This document shows, piece after piece, positions 35,701 to 48,800 of a stretch of DNA of 64,000 nucleotides (position 1 is the first letter of the stretch; the number at the start of each line of letters is the position of its first letter). The stretch is from Acanthornis magna (lineage: Eukaryota; Chordata; Aves; Passeriformes; Acanthizidae), in NCBI GenBank assembly GCA_036785705.1, contig JAWUZG010000332.1, forward strand, positions 3,658,001 through 3,722,000. Reading direction: 5' to 3'. The position numbers were made by a program, and so were the translations under genes. The notes below the pieces were generated by a model that was not told the DNA's origin, did no database searches, and worked only from the letters and a program-made list of their open reading frames with translations.

Positions 35701-38389
35701 GCTCTTCTCCAACTCTCAGGAAGAAAAGCCCTTTGAAAAAAAACAACACAGGTATTTTCTTCACTCTTTAATTGCATGCCCTACCCTTCTCTGGGAACTG
35801 GCAGACCCTCACCCATCTAGAAACACCAGCTGCTTGCCAGGCCTCGGGGTGCTGCTTGTTAGTTCCATTTTATGGAGCAAGGCTGGATAGTGCAACCTAC
35901 AGTGGGACTTGTTTGCTGGGGGGTTTTTTCTGTACCTCCTAGCTGGCATTCGTGGCTTCCTGAACAAAGACAGGTCAACCTCATGCTGAGAAGTGAAGTT
36001 TGTCAGTGGCTCACCTCTGCTGAAGACCTGGTAATGACTTCCGCACATTCCCTGGCTCCAAAGGTTAGACATAAATCAATGACTAAATCCCAGGACGCAT
36101 TGTTCCTCTAGCTGCTTGCTGGGGAATTGCCCCTGTTTGATTCCTGTAGCAGATAGCCCAGAAAGCCAGAATTCATAAGTGAGCAGCTGAGCTGCTCGGG
36201 AGTCTACTGGGAAAATATTTCTAGAGCTCCACAAATGAAAGCCACTTCTCCCGAGCTCTTGTTCTGCTCACTGCACTTTCTACCCCATATGTCAAGTTGT
36301 CACGGTTGTCACTTGCCAGCAGCTGCCTGACCCTGCTTGGGTGGTGGCAGGAGTAAAGGAGAAGAAACATGGAGCCAAGTGTTTAAATGAGCAGAGATGT
36401 TCTTGGCAGACATGGGCAGAGAACACAAGACTGGCAGCCTTCAGGCTAGGGAGCTGTGCGCTACACCAAGGTCCCAGCTGTGCTCCGTGGACCTTCCCAG
36501 AACAACCACTAAATTCATGCCCTGGAGGAGCTCTGGCAGACTGCACGAACCACAGCATCACCAGTATGGAGCGGCTCAGCTGTACCTGGGCAGCAGTGCC
36601 ACCCCAGCTGTGGTACCTGCTGGCTGTAGCCTCACTGTGCCCCCTGGCATCCCCTGCTCCAGGACATCTCCACAGGGAGCAGACCTCCAGCGCTGCTTGC
36701 ACCAGCTCTGCGTGCAGAGCTCCCGGCAGCCTGGTCTGTGCTGTGCGTGTGTGTCCCACTCCAGCCCAGGCTCTGCAGCATGAGAAGGAGCCTTGGCTCT
36801 AGCCCAGAGACATCTGAGCTCAGTAGCAGCATCTGACGACAGATGTGTGTCTTGCAACATCGCTACTGAAGTGTCTTTTCCTTTCAAAGCAGGAATCATT
36901 TTCCTTCACGTAATAGTGCAGGCAAATATAATCCTATTAACAGGGTTATTAAGCTAAACAATACTTGGCACGCCATGACCTAAAGAAACAATCCACCAGC
37001 ACCAGCAGTTTGTAAACAGCCCCGTCCCTAAGGCAAAATGGGCATTTCCTATGCCTGAGTGCCCTCCTGGCCAGCACCCTCTCACCCTGCTGCTGCACCA
37101 AGCTCTGCAGGACACCCAGTCCTTAAACGTGTGGGAGGGCATTGAAGTAAAAAGCTGGTGTCTGCATAAAAAGTGTCTTTCCTGAGACGAGTGGGCCCCA
37201 TTCCATCCCACTATCCCAGCCTCTAAATCAAATTTACTCCCTAACCCAATTAGCATTCACTCAAGTTTACACCAAGACAAGGCCTGGATCTTTGCTGGCA
37301 TCTCTGCAATGGCTCTCATCTCTTGGGTTTAGAGCTCTTTTGCTCCTTCACACATCTGAATTCCCAATCCAGCCATGCCCGAATTGAAAGACTGGGCTCG
37401 CCTCTCTTTTCAGTAGGTCTGTTAATTGAAGTTCTTCCTTCTGATCTGATCTCTTGACTGAAGTTTGCCTAATTCTTGCCCAACTGCCCCACAAATGAAG
37501 CTGGCCCTTCTCTGCCATTGCTTGCAGCTGTGACAGGGTATGACAGCACTGCCTTGGGAAGCAAGGAATTCTAGGATGCACAGGTACTCCATGGGCAGCC
37601 CTGGGCACTGGCTTCATCTCTAACCCTGAAAATTGCTGTCATTCCCATGGTGCTGCAGCAGCAGCAGAACAAGGAGAAGATTGGGCTGGGGAGCCATTTG
37701 TGGTGGCAGAAAGTCTTTTCGCAGCCTGAAATGATGCGTTTACCCCATGGGACACCGTGATCAGCAAAGGAGGAACCCACGGAGACCAAACGCAGTTTTG
37801 ATAACCAAGTACTGTCTCCGGATTGCTCCTCAGAGCTACCCACACAGCAGGAGCTCTACAGATCTATGTGCTGTGTAAAGCACTTGTCTGTGGCCTCCCA
37901 GCCCTGCTGAGCTCCCCAGTGGTCCCACAGAGAGCAGACACGCTTGCCTATCTAAGCACTGCTGGTTCCCTTCCCCTGCAGTGAGCTCTGAACAAAACCA
38001 GAGCCATCACCTCTCTCTGCCTCTGCCCCCCTTTGTAGCTGCAGGTGAGCCCAGAGTGATGCTGCCGTGGCTGCACAGGGGCACCTTCTGACCTGTCCTT
38101 TCCACACAGCTCATCCTCAGCGCCTTCCTCAGCAGCTGTTCTCTCCGTGCGATGAGATCCACTGCAGACGATGCGTTGGCACAGATCGTCCGCCAAATGG
38201 GTGAGGGATGTTTCATCACCATCCCAAGCACTTCTGCCAGTTCCACGATGAGGAGTGGAGGTGTTTGTCCAAGTGACATCCTTGGCTACGTTCTGTGTTG
38301 GAGCTGGGGTTTCCAAACAGATGCACCATCCTACCCCTCTGCTCTGGGGGGAGATCTGCTCCAGCCCCACCAACTTATGGAAATTGGAT
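32741..38389. other. Unclassified sequence, including a 234-codon minus frame
   Basis: No known repeat or exon is recognised in about 5.6 kb. The minus frame at 33949-34653 is 234 codons long and Lys/Arg-rich towards its end. A second minus frame overlaps it at 33861-34157. I see no zinc knuckle, protease or other retroviral or cellular motif, so I leave it unnamed. An AT-rich, CpG-retaining pocket at about 36895-37010 may be a further conserved block. Minus frames at 36292-36759 and 37948-38433 (155 and 161 codons) are also unsupported. Confidence 0.5.
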
Positions 38390-38770
38390 TCCCCTTGAAG
38401 CAGAGCAAAGACAACCCAAACCCCACTAGTCATTTTTCAATACCTTTGCTATGGTATATTACCTTAGAAACCTTTGCAAAATCAATAATGGCCACAAACC
38501 CAAATTCATTCCCAATGAACGGCGTGGATCCCCAAAGAGTCCCAGTCAGAAAACCTGGACTAGAGAAAATGCCGTATTAAGTGGTAATGTGAAAATTGCT
38601 TATTCTCTCTTGACTCTTGCACAGCCCAGCTACTTCATATTTTCTCCCAGCCAATTTGGCTTTCCTTCTTACTTTGCTTTATGGGGAAGGTTTTGATCAT
38701 TGCCGGTTAATATCTCCCTCATCTTCTTTTATGAAGAAAATGTATTGGAAATTCCCCCTTACACAAAACA
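38390..38770. other. Candidate conserved non-coding block
   Basis: AT-rich single-copy sequence with CTATGGTATATTACCTTAGA, AATCAATAATGGCC, AATGAACGGCGTGGATC, AAATGCCGTATTAAGTGG and TGATCATTGCCGGTTAATAT. It keeps CpGs and several homeodomain or SOX-like cores and lacks CR1 or LTR hallmarks. No coding signal is seen. Regulatory function is inference. Confidence 0.27.
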
Positions 38771-41129
38771 AAGGGAAGCAATGACAAATGGATCTCAAAG
38801 GATGAATTGATCAGCTGCTTTCTCAAGGCTTTCATCTGGCCAGAGGCTGAGATAAGGCTGAGATGAGCAGCCCAGCACTAAAACACTCCACAGGATCTGA
38901 TAGGACGAAGACCTACAAATCTGCCCCTATCAGAAAGTACAATCAAATTACAGGAATTCACTCAGGTAAACAAATAATCCCAAAACGTGTCCAGATATGC
39001 ACAGGGTGATTCAATCCAACAACAAATACACCAGACACAGCTCCAGCCACTTAAACTGACCACAGCACTTTTCACTGCCCACCCCCCTCCCAAATTCTCG
39101 GAATAACAGACATTCTGTGTTGTTCAAACAAACAATATTTATTTTATTCTTATGTAAAATTATGCAGGTTCTGCAGATATAAACATGGGTAAACATTGCC
39201 TCCTGTCCCCACTGCTGCAATGCACAGCAGTGTCTCAGGGAGAAGAGGGCCACAGGGCCTGCACTCACCTCCCAGTTCTGCCAGACCTTCCCAAACAACT
39301 TTGCAGTGGTCAAGCATCTGGGGTTTTGGTCACCATCAGACCAAACACCCAAAGCCAATTTCACTTCAACACAATCCAATTTTCAGAGGTGCCGAGCTGC
39401 AGTAGCTGTAACCAGCATTCCCAGCTTTCAGCAGCCAGGCCACTTCAATTTATGTAGATAAATATTTTAAAATATTGACAACAAACATTCTGTGTTTAGT
39501 CACTGAGAAAGAGAACAAGATAGTTTTCCAAGCTGAAAGGCTGAGTTAGACTCCTGGTGACAGCAAACAGGGGACAGAAAGCATTACAAAACCAAGAGAG
39601 CAAGTGCATATGCTGGCTTCAAGAGGCTGATTTATTTGTCTTTTAGCAAAAGCATTCAGAAACTTACATCTTTGCCTCTTCACAGATGGTGCTAAGCCAG
39701 ATTGTCCTGCTGGAACCATTACTGACAGTATCACTGAATCATCTCCATTAATCCCTGTGAGGAGGCATAGGTAATTCTGGAAGGCTGGTGCAAGGCAAAG
39801 CCCAGTGGGACTCACTTTGTACTTCACAAAAGCTTTTGGAAAGCTGAATTCCTGCTTTGAGCCTACAAAGCCAAAGATCAGCTATGACCAAGGTTAGGAA
39901 CAAACCCTACCCAGGTTTCTGCCAGGAAAATTCATGCAACTTGGTTTCACCTTTCAACCAGCACTCCGGGGATTCACTGGGGATGAGGATCTAAGCTCAA
40001 TCTTTCCACAAACTCATCAACCCCAGAAGCAGGGGAAAACCATGAGAAGAAGTGCTACTTGCCAGTCACACCACAATTCTTTGCTGCAACAGCAGCTGGA
40101 GGATGCAAAAAGAACAAGACTGAAGAACAAGTCATCAGGGGAGGTTGTGAAATAAAGACCAATAAAGAGCACATCTAATTGCTCCCCAATGCAGGCCAAC
40201 ACTATAGGAGAGCAAAGTCTTCCAAAGCATCTTCCTAGAGGTTATGCATTTGTGCACTTGTTCTCTGAGCACGAACTTACGTGGGCAAAGGGTAAGAAAT
40301 GCACTCCAATTCATTACTTAAGTCCCAACTAACAAGGGAGAGGCTTTCTGTCACCCTCTCACCACCCTTTGGGAAGCCAAGGGCTGCAGAGCCCCCAGAT
40401 TGCTCAGCACTGGCATGTCAAGGGCAGAAGGAGTGTTTGAAAAGCTGATTTTTGAGTGGCACTGGGAATTTGCAAGTCCTTTTCTTTGTCCTGCAGGATT
40501 TTCAGCTCTCTGAAAACCCTGGGAATGAAGGAATCTATGCATCATAAGGATTTTTTCTCTTCTATCAAGTTCATTTTATTATCCAAAAGAGGGAGACCTT
40601 CTAATGAATCTCAGATCCTGCAAGTCATTGCAAAGTACCCCCTTATCAAACCCTGTGTTATGACAATGAGTAAACCATTTGCCAGGGCTAATGTTAGTAA
40701 TATATTCTGGAAGAGGAGAGAGCAGAGGGGGTCAGATTTTGAGAGCTGCATCCACTGAGAGCACGACAGTCAAAAACCCTTTCATCTGCCCTAGGTCTCT
40801 ATTCACACACTAGTTCATCGCCTGGGTAGGTCTCAGAGCTGCACACATGCCAAAGCATCACAGGAACAAGTTACCTCTCCTGGACTTCCTTCTGACTGCA
40901 GCACGAGATGACTCAGAAACGTGGACTTAAGAAAGAGCTTTACTTGAGTCGATCACTGGGACTGGAGATACACCTGCTGGAAAGAGCTTGGAGAAGCAGC
41001 AATAATTTCTGGGGAGAACTGTACTGTTACCAGGGTACAGATTTATTCTGGGAACATCTAAGAGCTCCAAGGGAGCTCTGATTTCAAGTGGAGCTGTGTA
41101 GATCCACTGTGTTTACAGGACACACAGAT
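38771..41129. other. Unclassified sequence with possible minus-strand poly(A) signals
   Basis: At 39136-39151 the plus strand reads TATTTATTTTATTC, whose complement gives overlapping AATAAA hexamers. These could end a minus-strand transcript, but no exon is recognised upstream. A 16-base perfect palindrome AATATTTTAAAATATT lies at 39461-39476. The remaining sequence has no recognised feature. Confidence 0.45.
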
Positions 41130-41360
41130 AAGGCAGGTAAAAGAAGGACTTCTAGATTGGAATTTTTTCCCTGCGAGGGTGGTGAGGCACTGGCACAGGC
41201 TGCCCAGAGCAGCTGTGGCTGCCCAATCCTTGGAAGTGTGCAAGGCCAGGTTGGACAGGGCTTGGAGGAACCTGAGACAGTGGAAGGGGCAGGGGGCTTG
41301 GAATGAGTTGAGCTCTAAGGTCCATTGCAATCCAGACCACTGTGGGATTCTGTGAAGAAT
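41130..41360 (+). mobile_element. CR1 LINE 3' end, sense
   Basis: Recognisable from the GACTTCTAGATTGGAATTTT region through GCGAGGGTGGTGAGGCACTG, GGCACAGGCTGCCCAGAGCA, AAGGCCAGGTTGGACAGGGC and GCTCTAAGGTCCATTGCAAT to GGGATTCTGTG. This is a diverged sense CR1 tail, 5'-truncated and non-coding. Confidence 0.92.
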
Positions 41361-43984
41361 TCAACCCGTGCTCTGGAGGGCAGGAAGGGAAGCAGAGTGT
41401 GCTGCAGACAGTGCAAGGGCTCTGTGGACCTGCTGGGAGTTGTGTCCACATCCCACACTGAGAGCACACAGTGCACCGAGCGGTGAAGGCAGACAGTGTC
41501 CAAGGGCAGTCGAAGGAAGAATTAGAAAGTCTGGCTGAGAGAGACTATGTTTAGCGCATGAAGGAAGAACAATCCATTTTCAATCCTCATCAGCTACGGA
41601 TCCAACATGGAACATTTTCAAAATCAAATCAAGCTTGACTTAGGGTGCTGCCAGCAGCTTCTCTCTGTAGGGCAGCTCACAAACTCCAAAAAGAAGGCTG
41701 ACCACCACAGAGAAGGAATTACTAACGAACAGGAGAGTCACTCTGAGAGCAGCCAGCCAGTCAAACTCTAATTAACAGCAACAGCAGCACTGGATGGATG
41801 TTCACACTAGCAGCCCCAGGACATATCCAGCCTCAGCTCTATGACAAAAGCACATTACTCAGGGCAACTGAGGCACAGCCAGAGCCTTTCGGTAGCAGAA
41901 GTTCATGGTTCCCCAGCTAAGTACAGGCTGAGTTGGCAATGCTAGCTCGAATAGTCCTGCAGGCTGATTCCTCTAGAGCCTGAAAGGACATAGATACGTG
42001 TTTGAAGCGCTCTTATTCACGTTGTGAGCTGCAGGTGTGACTGTCACGTGTCTGAGGCACATGGGGTTGGTTGTTTGGGACTTGCTTTAAGCTGCTGCTC
42101 TACAGCTGTGTCATTTCCCCAGGCACATAGAGGGTATGGAGTGAGTGACAGAGCCTGGAGTGGCTGCAGACACTTTGGTGACCAGACCTCTCCCAAAACC
42201 CTCACTCCCTCTCTGCTCCTTACAAGCTCTCAGCTGTTCCAGTAACCAAGAGTGGAACCCCAGCCCAGCCCATCAAGGCAGAGCACAGCTGAAGTGGCCC
42301 TGGAATTGCTGAATAGCCCAGCAAGAGGCCCAAGGGCTTTGCACAGGCAGGAGGGTGGGCAGGCTGGGTGACCCAGGCAGGAACAAGCAGTGAACAGATC
42401 CTGAGAAAGTCCCCTTCTGAGGACCTTCCTTGTGCCAGTGAGGACTTCCAACAGCTAGTAAGGATCCCGTCTGTCCTCCCATCAGGTTCTGAAACTCTCA
42501 CTCAGTTCAGCAGACAACCAGGAGAGCATACCCTCTCTCTTCTGCAGGAAATCATAACTTGGCTGTCCTCTCTCACCTGGGCTGCCAGTCACTCCTGGTC
42601 CTGTGTCTTCTCCAGCCAGATGACCTTCACTTCATGCAAAGTGCAAAGCCAGGCCCAAATTCACTCAAACTTGCCTCATTTTCCTTTCCGCTATTTGCAC
42701 AGCCAAATCCTCTGAAACACATATTTTACTGAGCCAGAGCTGAGCCACCCCCAAGCCCTCTGTGTGTGCTGACCCTCTAGGCTCAATAGCAAATCTCACT
42801 GAAAAATACAGAAGGAGGGTACTTGTTTGGGGCTTATAAAATCTGTTCTGCACCAGGTGAGGTGAGAGATGGAGAGCTAATGCAGGGTTCTGTCTTAAGC
42901 TCAGTAAGAAAAGTCCAACAGTAAATCCCTTAATTAAACAGCTGCTTTAATAAGATAGAATTAGAGAGAAATATCGATAGCAAGTAACCAGATGCTGGGA
43001 GCCCTGCATTCCTGCAGCATCCAACAGAGACCAGGTGAGCCCTCCTCCAAGGCTGCACAGATCCTGTCCCTAGGGAATCTCCTTTTTGGTCATCTGAGCT
43101 ACATTTTCTTACAAGAAAACTCTTCACCACGTGTATTGCCAAACAAGGGATGTCCACAGGCCACAGAGGCAGTGTGATGACAGATTCCCCATGGGAGCTG
43201 CCCATGGGCTCCTCCGTTACCACGAGCTGGCTGTGCCTGTGCTGCAGCCGCAGGGTCTGTGCGGCACAGCCCAGCCCGGGGCCATGCTGGGCACCCCACA
43301 CAGCCCAGCACGGGTCAGTCTGTCCTGGATCACTGACTCTCCACGCACAGTGGCTCCCGATCAGGATCACTGCATTCACCCCTTGATCCATGTACAGTTT
43401 TCCTGTCCAGAGGAATGATAAGTTACAGATTATGTTAATAACATACAGGTTTCCCAAGCCCTAAGGACGAGGCGCAGTAGAGCATACATGGCACGTTCAA
43501 GATCACTGACTCCCCCAAGACAATGTCTTCTGCGAGGCTCCCAACACAAAACCCAAACATAACCAGCCATGCCCAGCCAGGTTCAGGACATTTCTGACGA
43601 GTGCTGCTGAGCTCATTTTATGAGGATCATGCTACGATTTATATGTTCTTATGGAATTTCATTTGTCTTTGGTTGAATTTTCCATCTGCCTAAACATGCC
43701 CAGCGGGATGTGAGGATGCCCACACAATTCCTGTAACGTTACACCTGAGTGACAGTACCCAGAGCTCTGCCCAGCCACCTCCCATCCTGCTCCCGCTTGG
43801 CCAGCCATGGCCGATGGACCGTTGCCTCTGCTCCGGGGTTTGTGTGGGCAGGGGTGACCACACAAAGTCCAGGCGGCATCGCTCCTCCAGCTCCCCCCAG
43901 CACAGCCCTGCACTGCAGAGCTCAGCTGGATCCCTCCAGCTGGATGAACAAGGGCATCTGGGTTAAATATCGGAGGGTGCAGAG
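41361..43984. other. Unclassified non-coding sequence
   Basis: No exon is recognised. AT-rich CpG-retaining pockets occur at about 43415-43500 (ACGAGGCGCAGTAGAGC) and 43585-43700 (GACGAGTGCTGC, CATGCTACGATTTATATG). They may be small conserved elements. The 175-codon minus frame at 42930-43457 has no domain. Confidence 0.5.
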
Positions 43985-44165
43985 GCCCTGGCACAGGTTG
44001 CCCAGAGAAACCGTGGCTGCCTCATCCCTGGAACCATTCAGGGCCAACCTGGACTAGTGGAAGGCATCCCTGTCCATAGCAGGGGGAGTGGAATGAGACA
44101 AGCTTTAAGGTCCCTCCCAACCCAAGCCAGTGTGTGATTTTATGACTCCATGATTCTATGGCTCT
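43985..44165 (+). mobile_element. CR1 LINE 3' end, sense
   Basis: Contains CCTGGCACAGGTTGCCCAGA, GAAACCGTGGCTGCCTCATC, GGCATCCCTGTCCATAGCAG, GCTTTAAGGTCCCTCCCAAC and a tail of ATGATTCTATGGCTCTAT type. About 20 bases of the usual middle are missing between the AGGGCCAACCTGGAC and TAGTGGAAGG segments, so this copy carries an internal deletion relative to its neighbours. Confidence 0.92.
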
Positions 44166-45736
44166 ATCTCTCTCTCATTATGCAAAGAAGATACCCTTTC
44201 TGAGGGTGTTTGCTCAACTCAACAGAGCTAAGTGTTTGCTCCCTCAACAATGAGAAAGAAGGACACATGGAGTCAGACACCCAGGTTTTGATCTCATTTG
44301 TCCAGGCCTAGCAATGACAAGAGCAGTTTCACCAGTCCAGGATGCCCAGCAGAGCCTCTGGGCAGCCTCTCCACACCGGGAGATGTCTCTCCAAACCAGG
44401 GACACCACAATTGCACTTCTCTGGCTCAAAAATCTTAACAAAGACTTTTCCTCCTGGAGGAAGCCAATGTGAGCCTCAGACCTGCATTCTCTTGAGCTCT
44501 AACAGCGCTGTGTCATAAGAACATGTAACCTGAGAGGTTCTTCCAGTGAGAAGGACAGAAAACAGTAGTATGGGTTGCATACTTGTACAGCTCCCAAAGG
44601 GGTGACAGCATTAAAGTCCTGCCATGTTTTAAAACCAGGACTCGATAAGGAAGAAAAAAACAATTTTTAACTGATCATTCAAATATATCTGAGTCATCCT
44701 CTCCTTTGCATAAAAGTCACTTCTAATCCTGACATCCGGGGCAGTGCTCTCTGATTCACCCACATCCCCTTTGCACTCACCGACCCCCAAGCGCTGCGAT
44801 CCCTTTGCTCCAGTCTTGCTGAAGGAGCTGAGCTACACTTCGCTCACATTTCACCTCCTTACAAGAATTCCCCCAGAAGGGAAGCTGAGCTGCTCCACAC
44901 ACCAAAAGGCAGAAATCACCTTGGGTCACCTGGGTTGGGATCAGCCAACGAGACACAGCTCTTTTTCACTTGACTGTGGATCATCAAGGCGCAGGAGACA
45001 AAGTGATTTCTCATCATATTCAGCTGTGGAACACGACCGACACTCCATGTGTTGAAGCCTTGATGCTTATCTCTGTTCCTGCCCCTTGACAACAGAGTGA
45101 ACCATGCAAAGGGCACACACATGCACGCACACATCAGGGACTGGGTCCCAGATCAGCCTCCTTTGAACTGATGGGACTTCCCAGAACTTCCCAGAACATC
45201 TGCTTCCTATTGGAGCAGGTCCCTTTGCTTTCATTCACAGAAAGCTAATAGACCTCTGGGCATAGCTTACCTGGAAAAATGTGCCATTGGGAAAGCACAG
45301 AGAACTTTCTGCTGCCTTTTAAGGCAACTGGAAGCAATAGGGAGCAGGCAGTGGTGAGCACACAAGCATCCGAGAACCATTTGAACCAAATTTGCAAGCA
45401 GAGTCTGTGATTTTATCCCCCATGTTCCAGCCAAACAGAATCTGAAGGCTTCTGAGTATAATGAACGCGAAGGTACCACGGGCCCAAACCCAGACCATCC
45501 CAGAGACCATGGGCTTGTGGCAGAGCATTAGAGGATGGGGCTTGGCAAACAGACACATTTTGGAGTTAATGTAGTTTTCTTTCTTTTTTCTGGCCACCAC
45601 CAGAAAAAGCAGCAAGTCCAAAACCAGCACAGAGCACTGTGGCCACTGCAGGTTCACAATGAAAAAAAAAACCCTCCACCCCCAAGCAGGGTGGCAAAGC
45701 AAGCAGGCCTTTCCCAAACCCAAGGGTGACCGAACT
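44166..45736. other. Unclassified non-coding sequence
   Basis: No exon is recognised. A 10-base tandem duplication ACTTCCCAGA x2 lies at 45176-45195. An AT-rich pocket lies at about 44640-44720, and a 10-A run at about 45662. Confidence 0.5.
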
Positions 45737-45840
45737 ACAGAATCACAGATTCTGCTGTCACAGAATCACAGAATGGGGAAGGTTGGAAGGGACCACAGTG
45801 GGCCATCAGGTCCAACCTCCATGCTCAAGCAGGGTTTTAA
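45737..45840 (-). mobile_element. CR1 LINE 3' tail, antisense
   Basis: The plus strand has two copies of an ACAGAATCACAGA-type tail, then GGGGAAGGTTGGAAGGGACC and CATCAGGTCCAACCTCCATG. This is a short reverse-complement CR1 tail with a slightly expanded terminal repeat. The similarity fades after about 45840. Confidence 0.87.
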
Positions 45841-48800
45841 GCAATGGCCTTCTGCCCAGAAAGCATCTCAGTTCAAAGCCTCTCATCCTTGGGTGGATGC
45901 CCTTGTTCATCCAGGGACATGTCATGGACACCTGCTGGGACCACCCCTGCTGGAGAAGGGGAATCCTCCCACTGGCCACTGACCCCAGGGCTGCAGCCAT
46001 CCCTCACTCCATGCCAAACTGAGCCATTGTAACAACGACAGATGTCCAGTTGATCTCTGGGAGCCTGTTCAGCCATGAAAGGCATGGATCTGCTCACCAT
46101 GAGTCACGGTGGGGCAGAGCAGGACCAGCTACCCCAAAAAGTAGCCCACAACTGGAACCATTGACAAGTGTAAGCTGAAGGCACTTTGTGATTTACACTG
46201 ATTTCTGCTCAGGTACAGAATCAGGAAACAAGCCAGGCACAGGAGTCAAACGCCATCAAGACCATTTCTCCTCTTTGGTTACAACTATTCAAAACAGCTG
46301 TGATTTTATGGAGATGCTGAGTCAGGTGAGAGAAGCTTCAGGGCTCTTTTTTGATACTCAGATACTGTACAGGTAAAGCCTTCATTGCACACACCCAGGG
46401 CACCACATGGATTTAGTGCCATTTAGTCCAGAGCCTTTCCAGAGGTGCACAGTGCCACAAAGGGCTGATGTGCTGCCACAGTCCTGCCCAGGGCTGCCAT
46501 ACAAGGCCCACCCTGTGGTGCAGCAACACCAGCCCCTGCTGCCAGCCCAAGCTGATCCCTGCTCTGTGCCGCCTGTCCTACGTCCCCTACCCTGAGTCCC
46601 CAGCCCTGCATCCCCTGCCCTGTGCCAGGCTTCCTCGCCGTGCAGAGAGCACAGCTGTGTGTGTTTAGTTCACCCAGAGTGGCACTGGGGGGTGGAGCAC
46701 TGACCTTTCCCATGAAACTGTATGGGAAACGAAATTCCCTCTTTCAAAACTTTGTCATGTCTCAACTAGCTGCTCTGCAAGTAATTTTTACAAAAGGAGG
46801 AGGGAGCCGTCAGCTGAGACCTGTCAGTGACCGAGAGCACAAATCACAGCACCTCCCCAAGCCATGGAGACAAAAGCGCTTGGCACAGCGGTGCCAGCCT
46901 GCCCGGGCTGCCTCCTCCAGCGGCTCCCCAGAGCAGCCCAGCCGGGGGGAGCTGGCAGCCACCGTGACAGCAGCAGGGGAGGGCTAGGAAATCAAAGAAG
47001 GGCCATTTCCACGCAGAGCAACATTCCCATGCCTGGAAGCAAGCAGGAGCTTGTGCCTGGGAGCGCATGTCCCGTCCAGCCTGCCTCGCTTGGAGCGTGC
47101 CTGGGGCTCCCACGCACGGTGGCAGAGTCCAAGGGATGGGTGAACATCAGCTCCTGCCCTGGGAGAGAAGCCTCCCAAAAGCTGCCCCTCAGGGAGGTCT
47201 GGCTCTTTGCCCCCTCTGGCCGAAGCAGTGAGGCTGAAAACCTCTTTGTCTCCATGAACAAGGACCCCCAAGCACAGAATTGGTAACCTGGGAGTAGCAA
47301 AGCTGATTATTCATAACTGCAAGAAGCACTGTTAGGAGATGCTGGAAGACAGAAAAAAAACTCTGGTACAGGAGATTTAGAAACAAAGGAGAAGAGAATA
47401 TTACCTGCAAAGGAGAGGTCTATGAGGGGATTTCCCATAACATCATGCTCAGCCTCTTGATTCAAAAGCATGTGTTGAACAGGGTAAAAAATGTTTCTCT
47501 GCAGTCAGATAAATCCATGCTGAGAAAAATCACCACCCACAGCTTCATCTGAGCTCTGGGCTGCTGCTCGTGGCATGCTGACACTTTCATATCTTGGAGA
47601 GATCTGTCACTTCAAAGTCACGCTGACATATGAGGAGTGAAAGGCAGGAACAGCCTCACGTTTGCACACTGCAGCTAAATAAAGCAAGTTGCCAGGATAC
47701 ATTTTCAGCTCTCCAAATATGCTGCTGAACACGGTCCAGGTGTGCAGAGACATTAGGCACAACCATTAGCACTGTGATACATCCATTGCTCATTCACATG
47801 CTGAGACCTCTCTTTCCTCTGCAGAGTTCCCACTGAATTTTGTCCCATTGCTTCTATCCCAGTTACCCACACACAGACCACAGAAGATCTCCTCCTAGCC
47901 CTCAAATGGCTTAGGACTGGATTTTCCCAATCATCCAATAAAAATATCTCAGTGCATTTGTGTGTAGAGGATGAGCAGCTGTGCTTATCCATTAAGATGT
48001 TCTTGCAGAAGTTTGGGAGTCTTGTACTAGACTTTTCGAGGTTGATGACACAAAATTCTGTTATGGTAAGGAGAGAACATGCCCTTTAGCTTAGACCTTT
48101 CCTTGTTTTACAGCTCTCTCCTCAGCACTAATTACTTGTTTGTAGTTTTTCCCTTTTTTAAATGGGTTCTTTTGTGAGAGAGTTATGAACCAAAGGAATT
48201 CTTAAGGCCTTAGAGACCCTCTTTAACAGGTGCCTTGAGAAGCCTTGTCAGTGCTAACTGGAGGCACCAGCAAATCCTTTCCCCTCAGGTCAGCAGCTGT
48301 AGGGACAAGATCCTGTTCCTGCAGAGAGCATGGCAGGATTAGCCCCTTACATCTGATGGCACTGTAACCTTGAGGTTCCTGTGATTTGGGAAGCAAATTT
48401 TCCAGGTGGTGGTATGAAACGGAGATGTGACGGAAAAAAACACAGGTCTTGGTGCTTGCCAAAACTAAGGAAAGAGATTATCCAAGGCCTGGATACTTAA
48501 ATGTGGACAATCTAAAATTTAAATTTGGAAAAAAATATTTTGAATTATCAAATGGGAAACAAGTTAAACACCTCCTCAAAACCTTGGCTCTCATCCACTA
48601 CACAGCACACCATGGAAAGTTTCTCCCCCTCCTCCTAAAAGGCTCTTTCCCAAGCCCCTTCTCCACCCAGGACTTTGATTTCTCCTCACACTGTGCAGTC
48701 AAGCTCTAAGCTTGCCCCCTTCAGTTCGCTCCATTTACTGTCCAGAAACCTGAGAAAAGTGCAGTCACATCCCTTTCTACACATCATGATTCCCTCCGTG

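Noticed and set aside
47205..47225. CTCF-like GGCCAGAGGGGGC on the minus strand
   Set aside because: The AGGGGGC half matches, but the CCA half is out of register.
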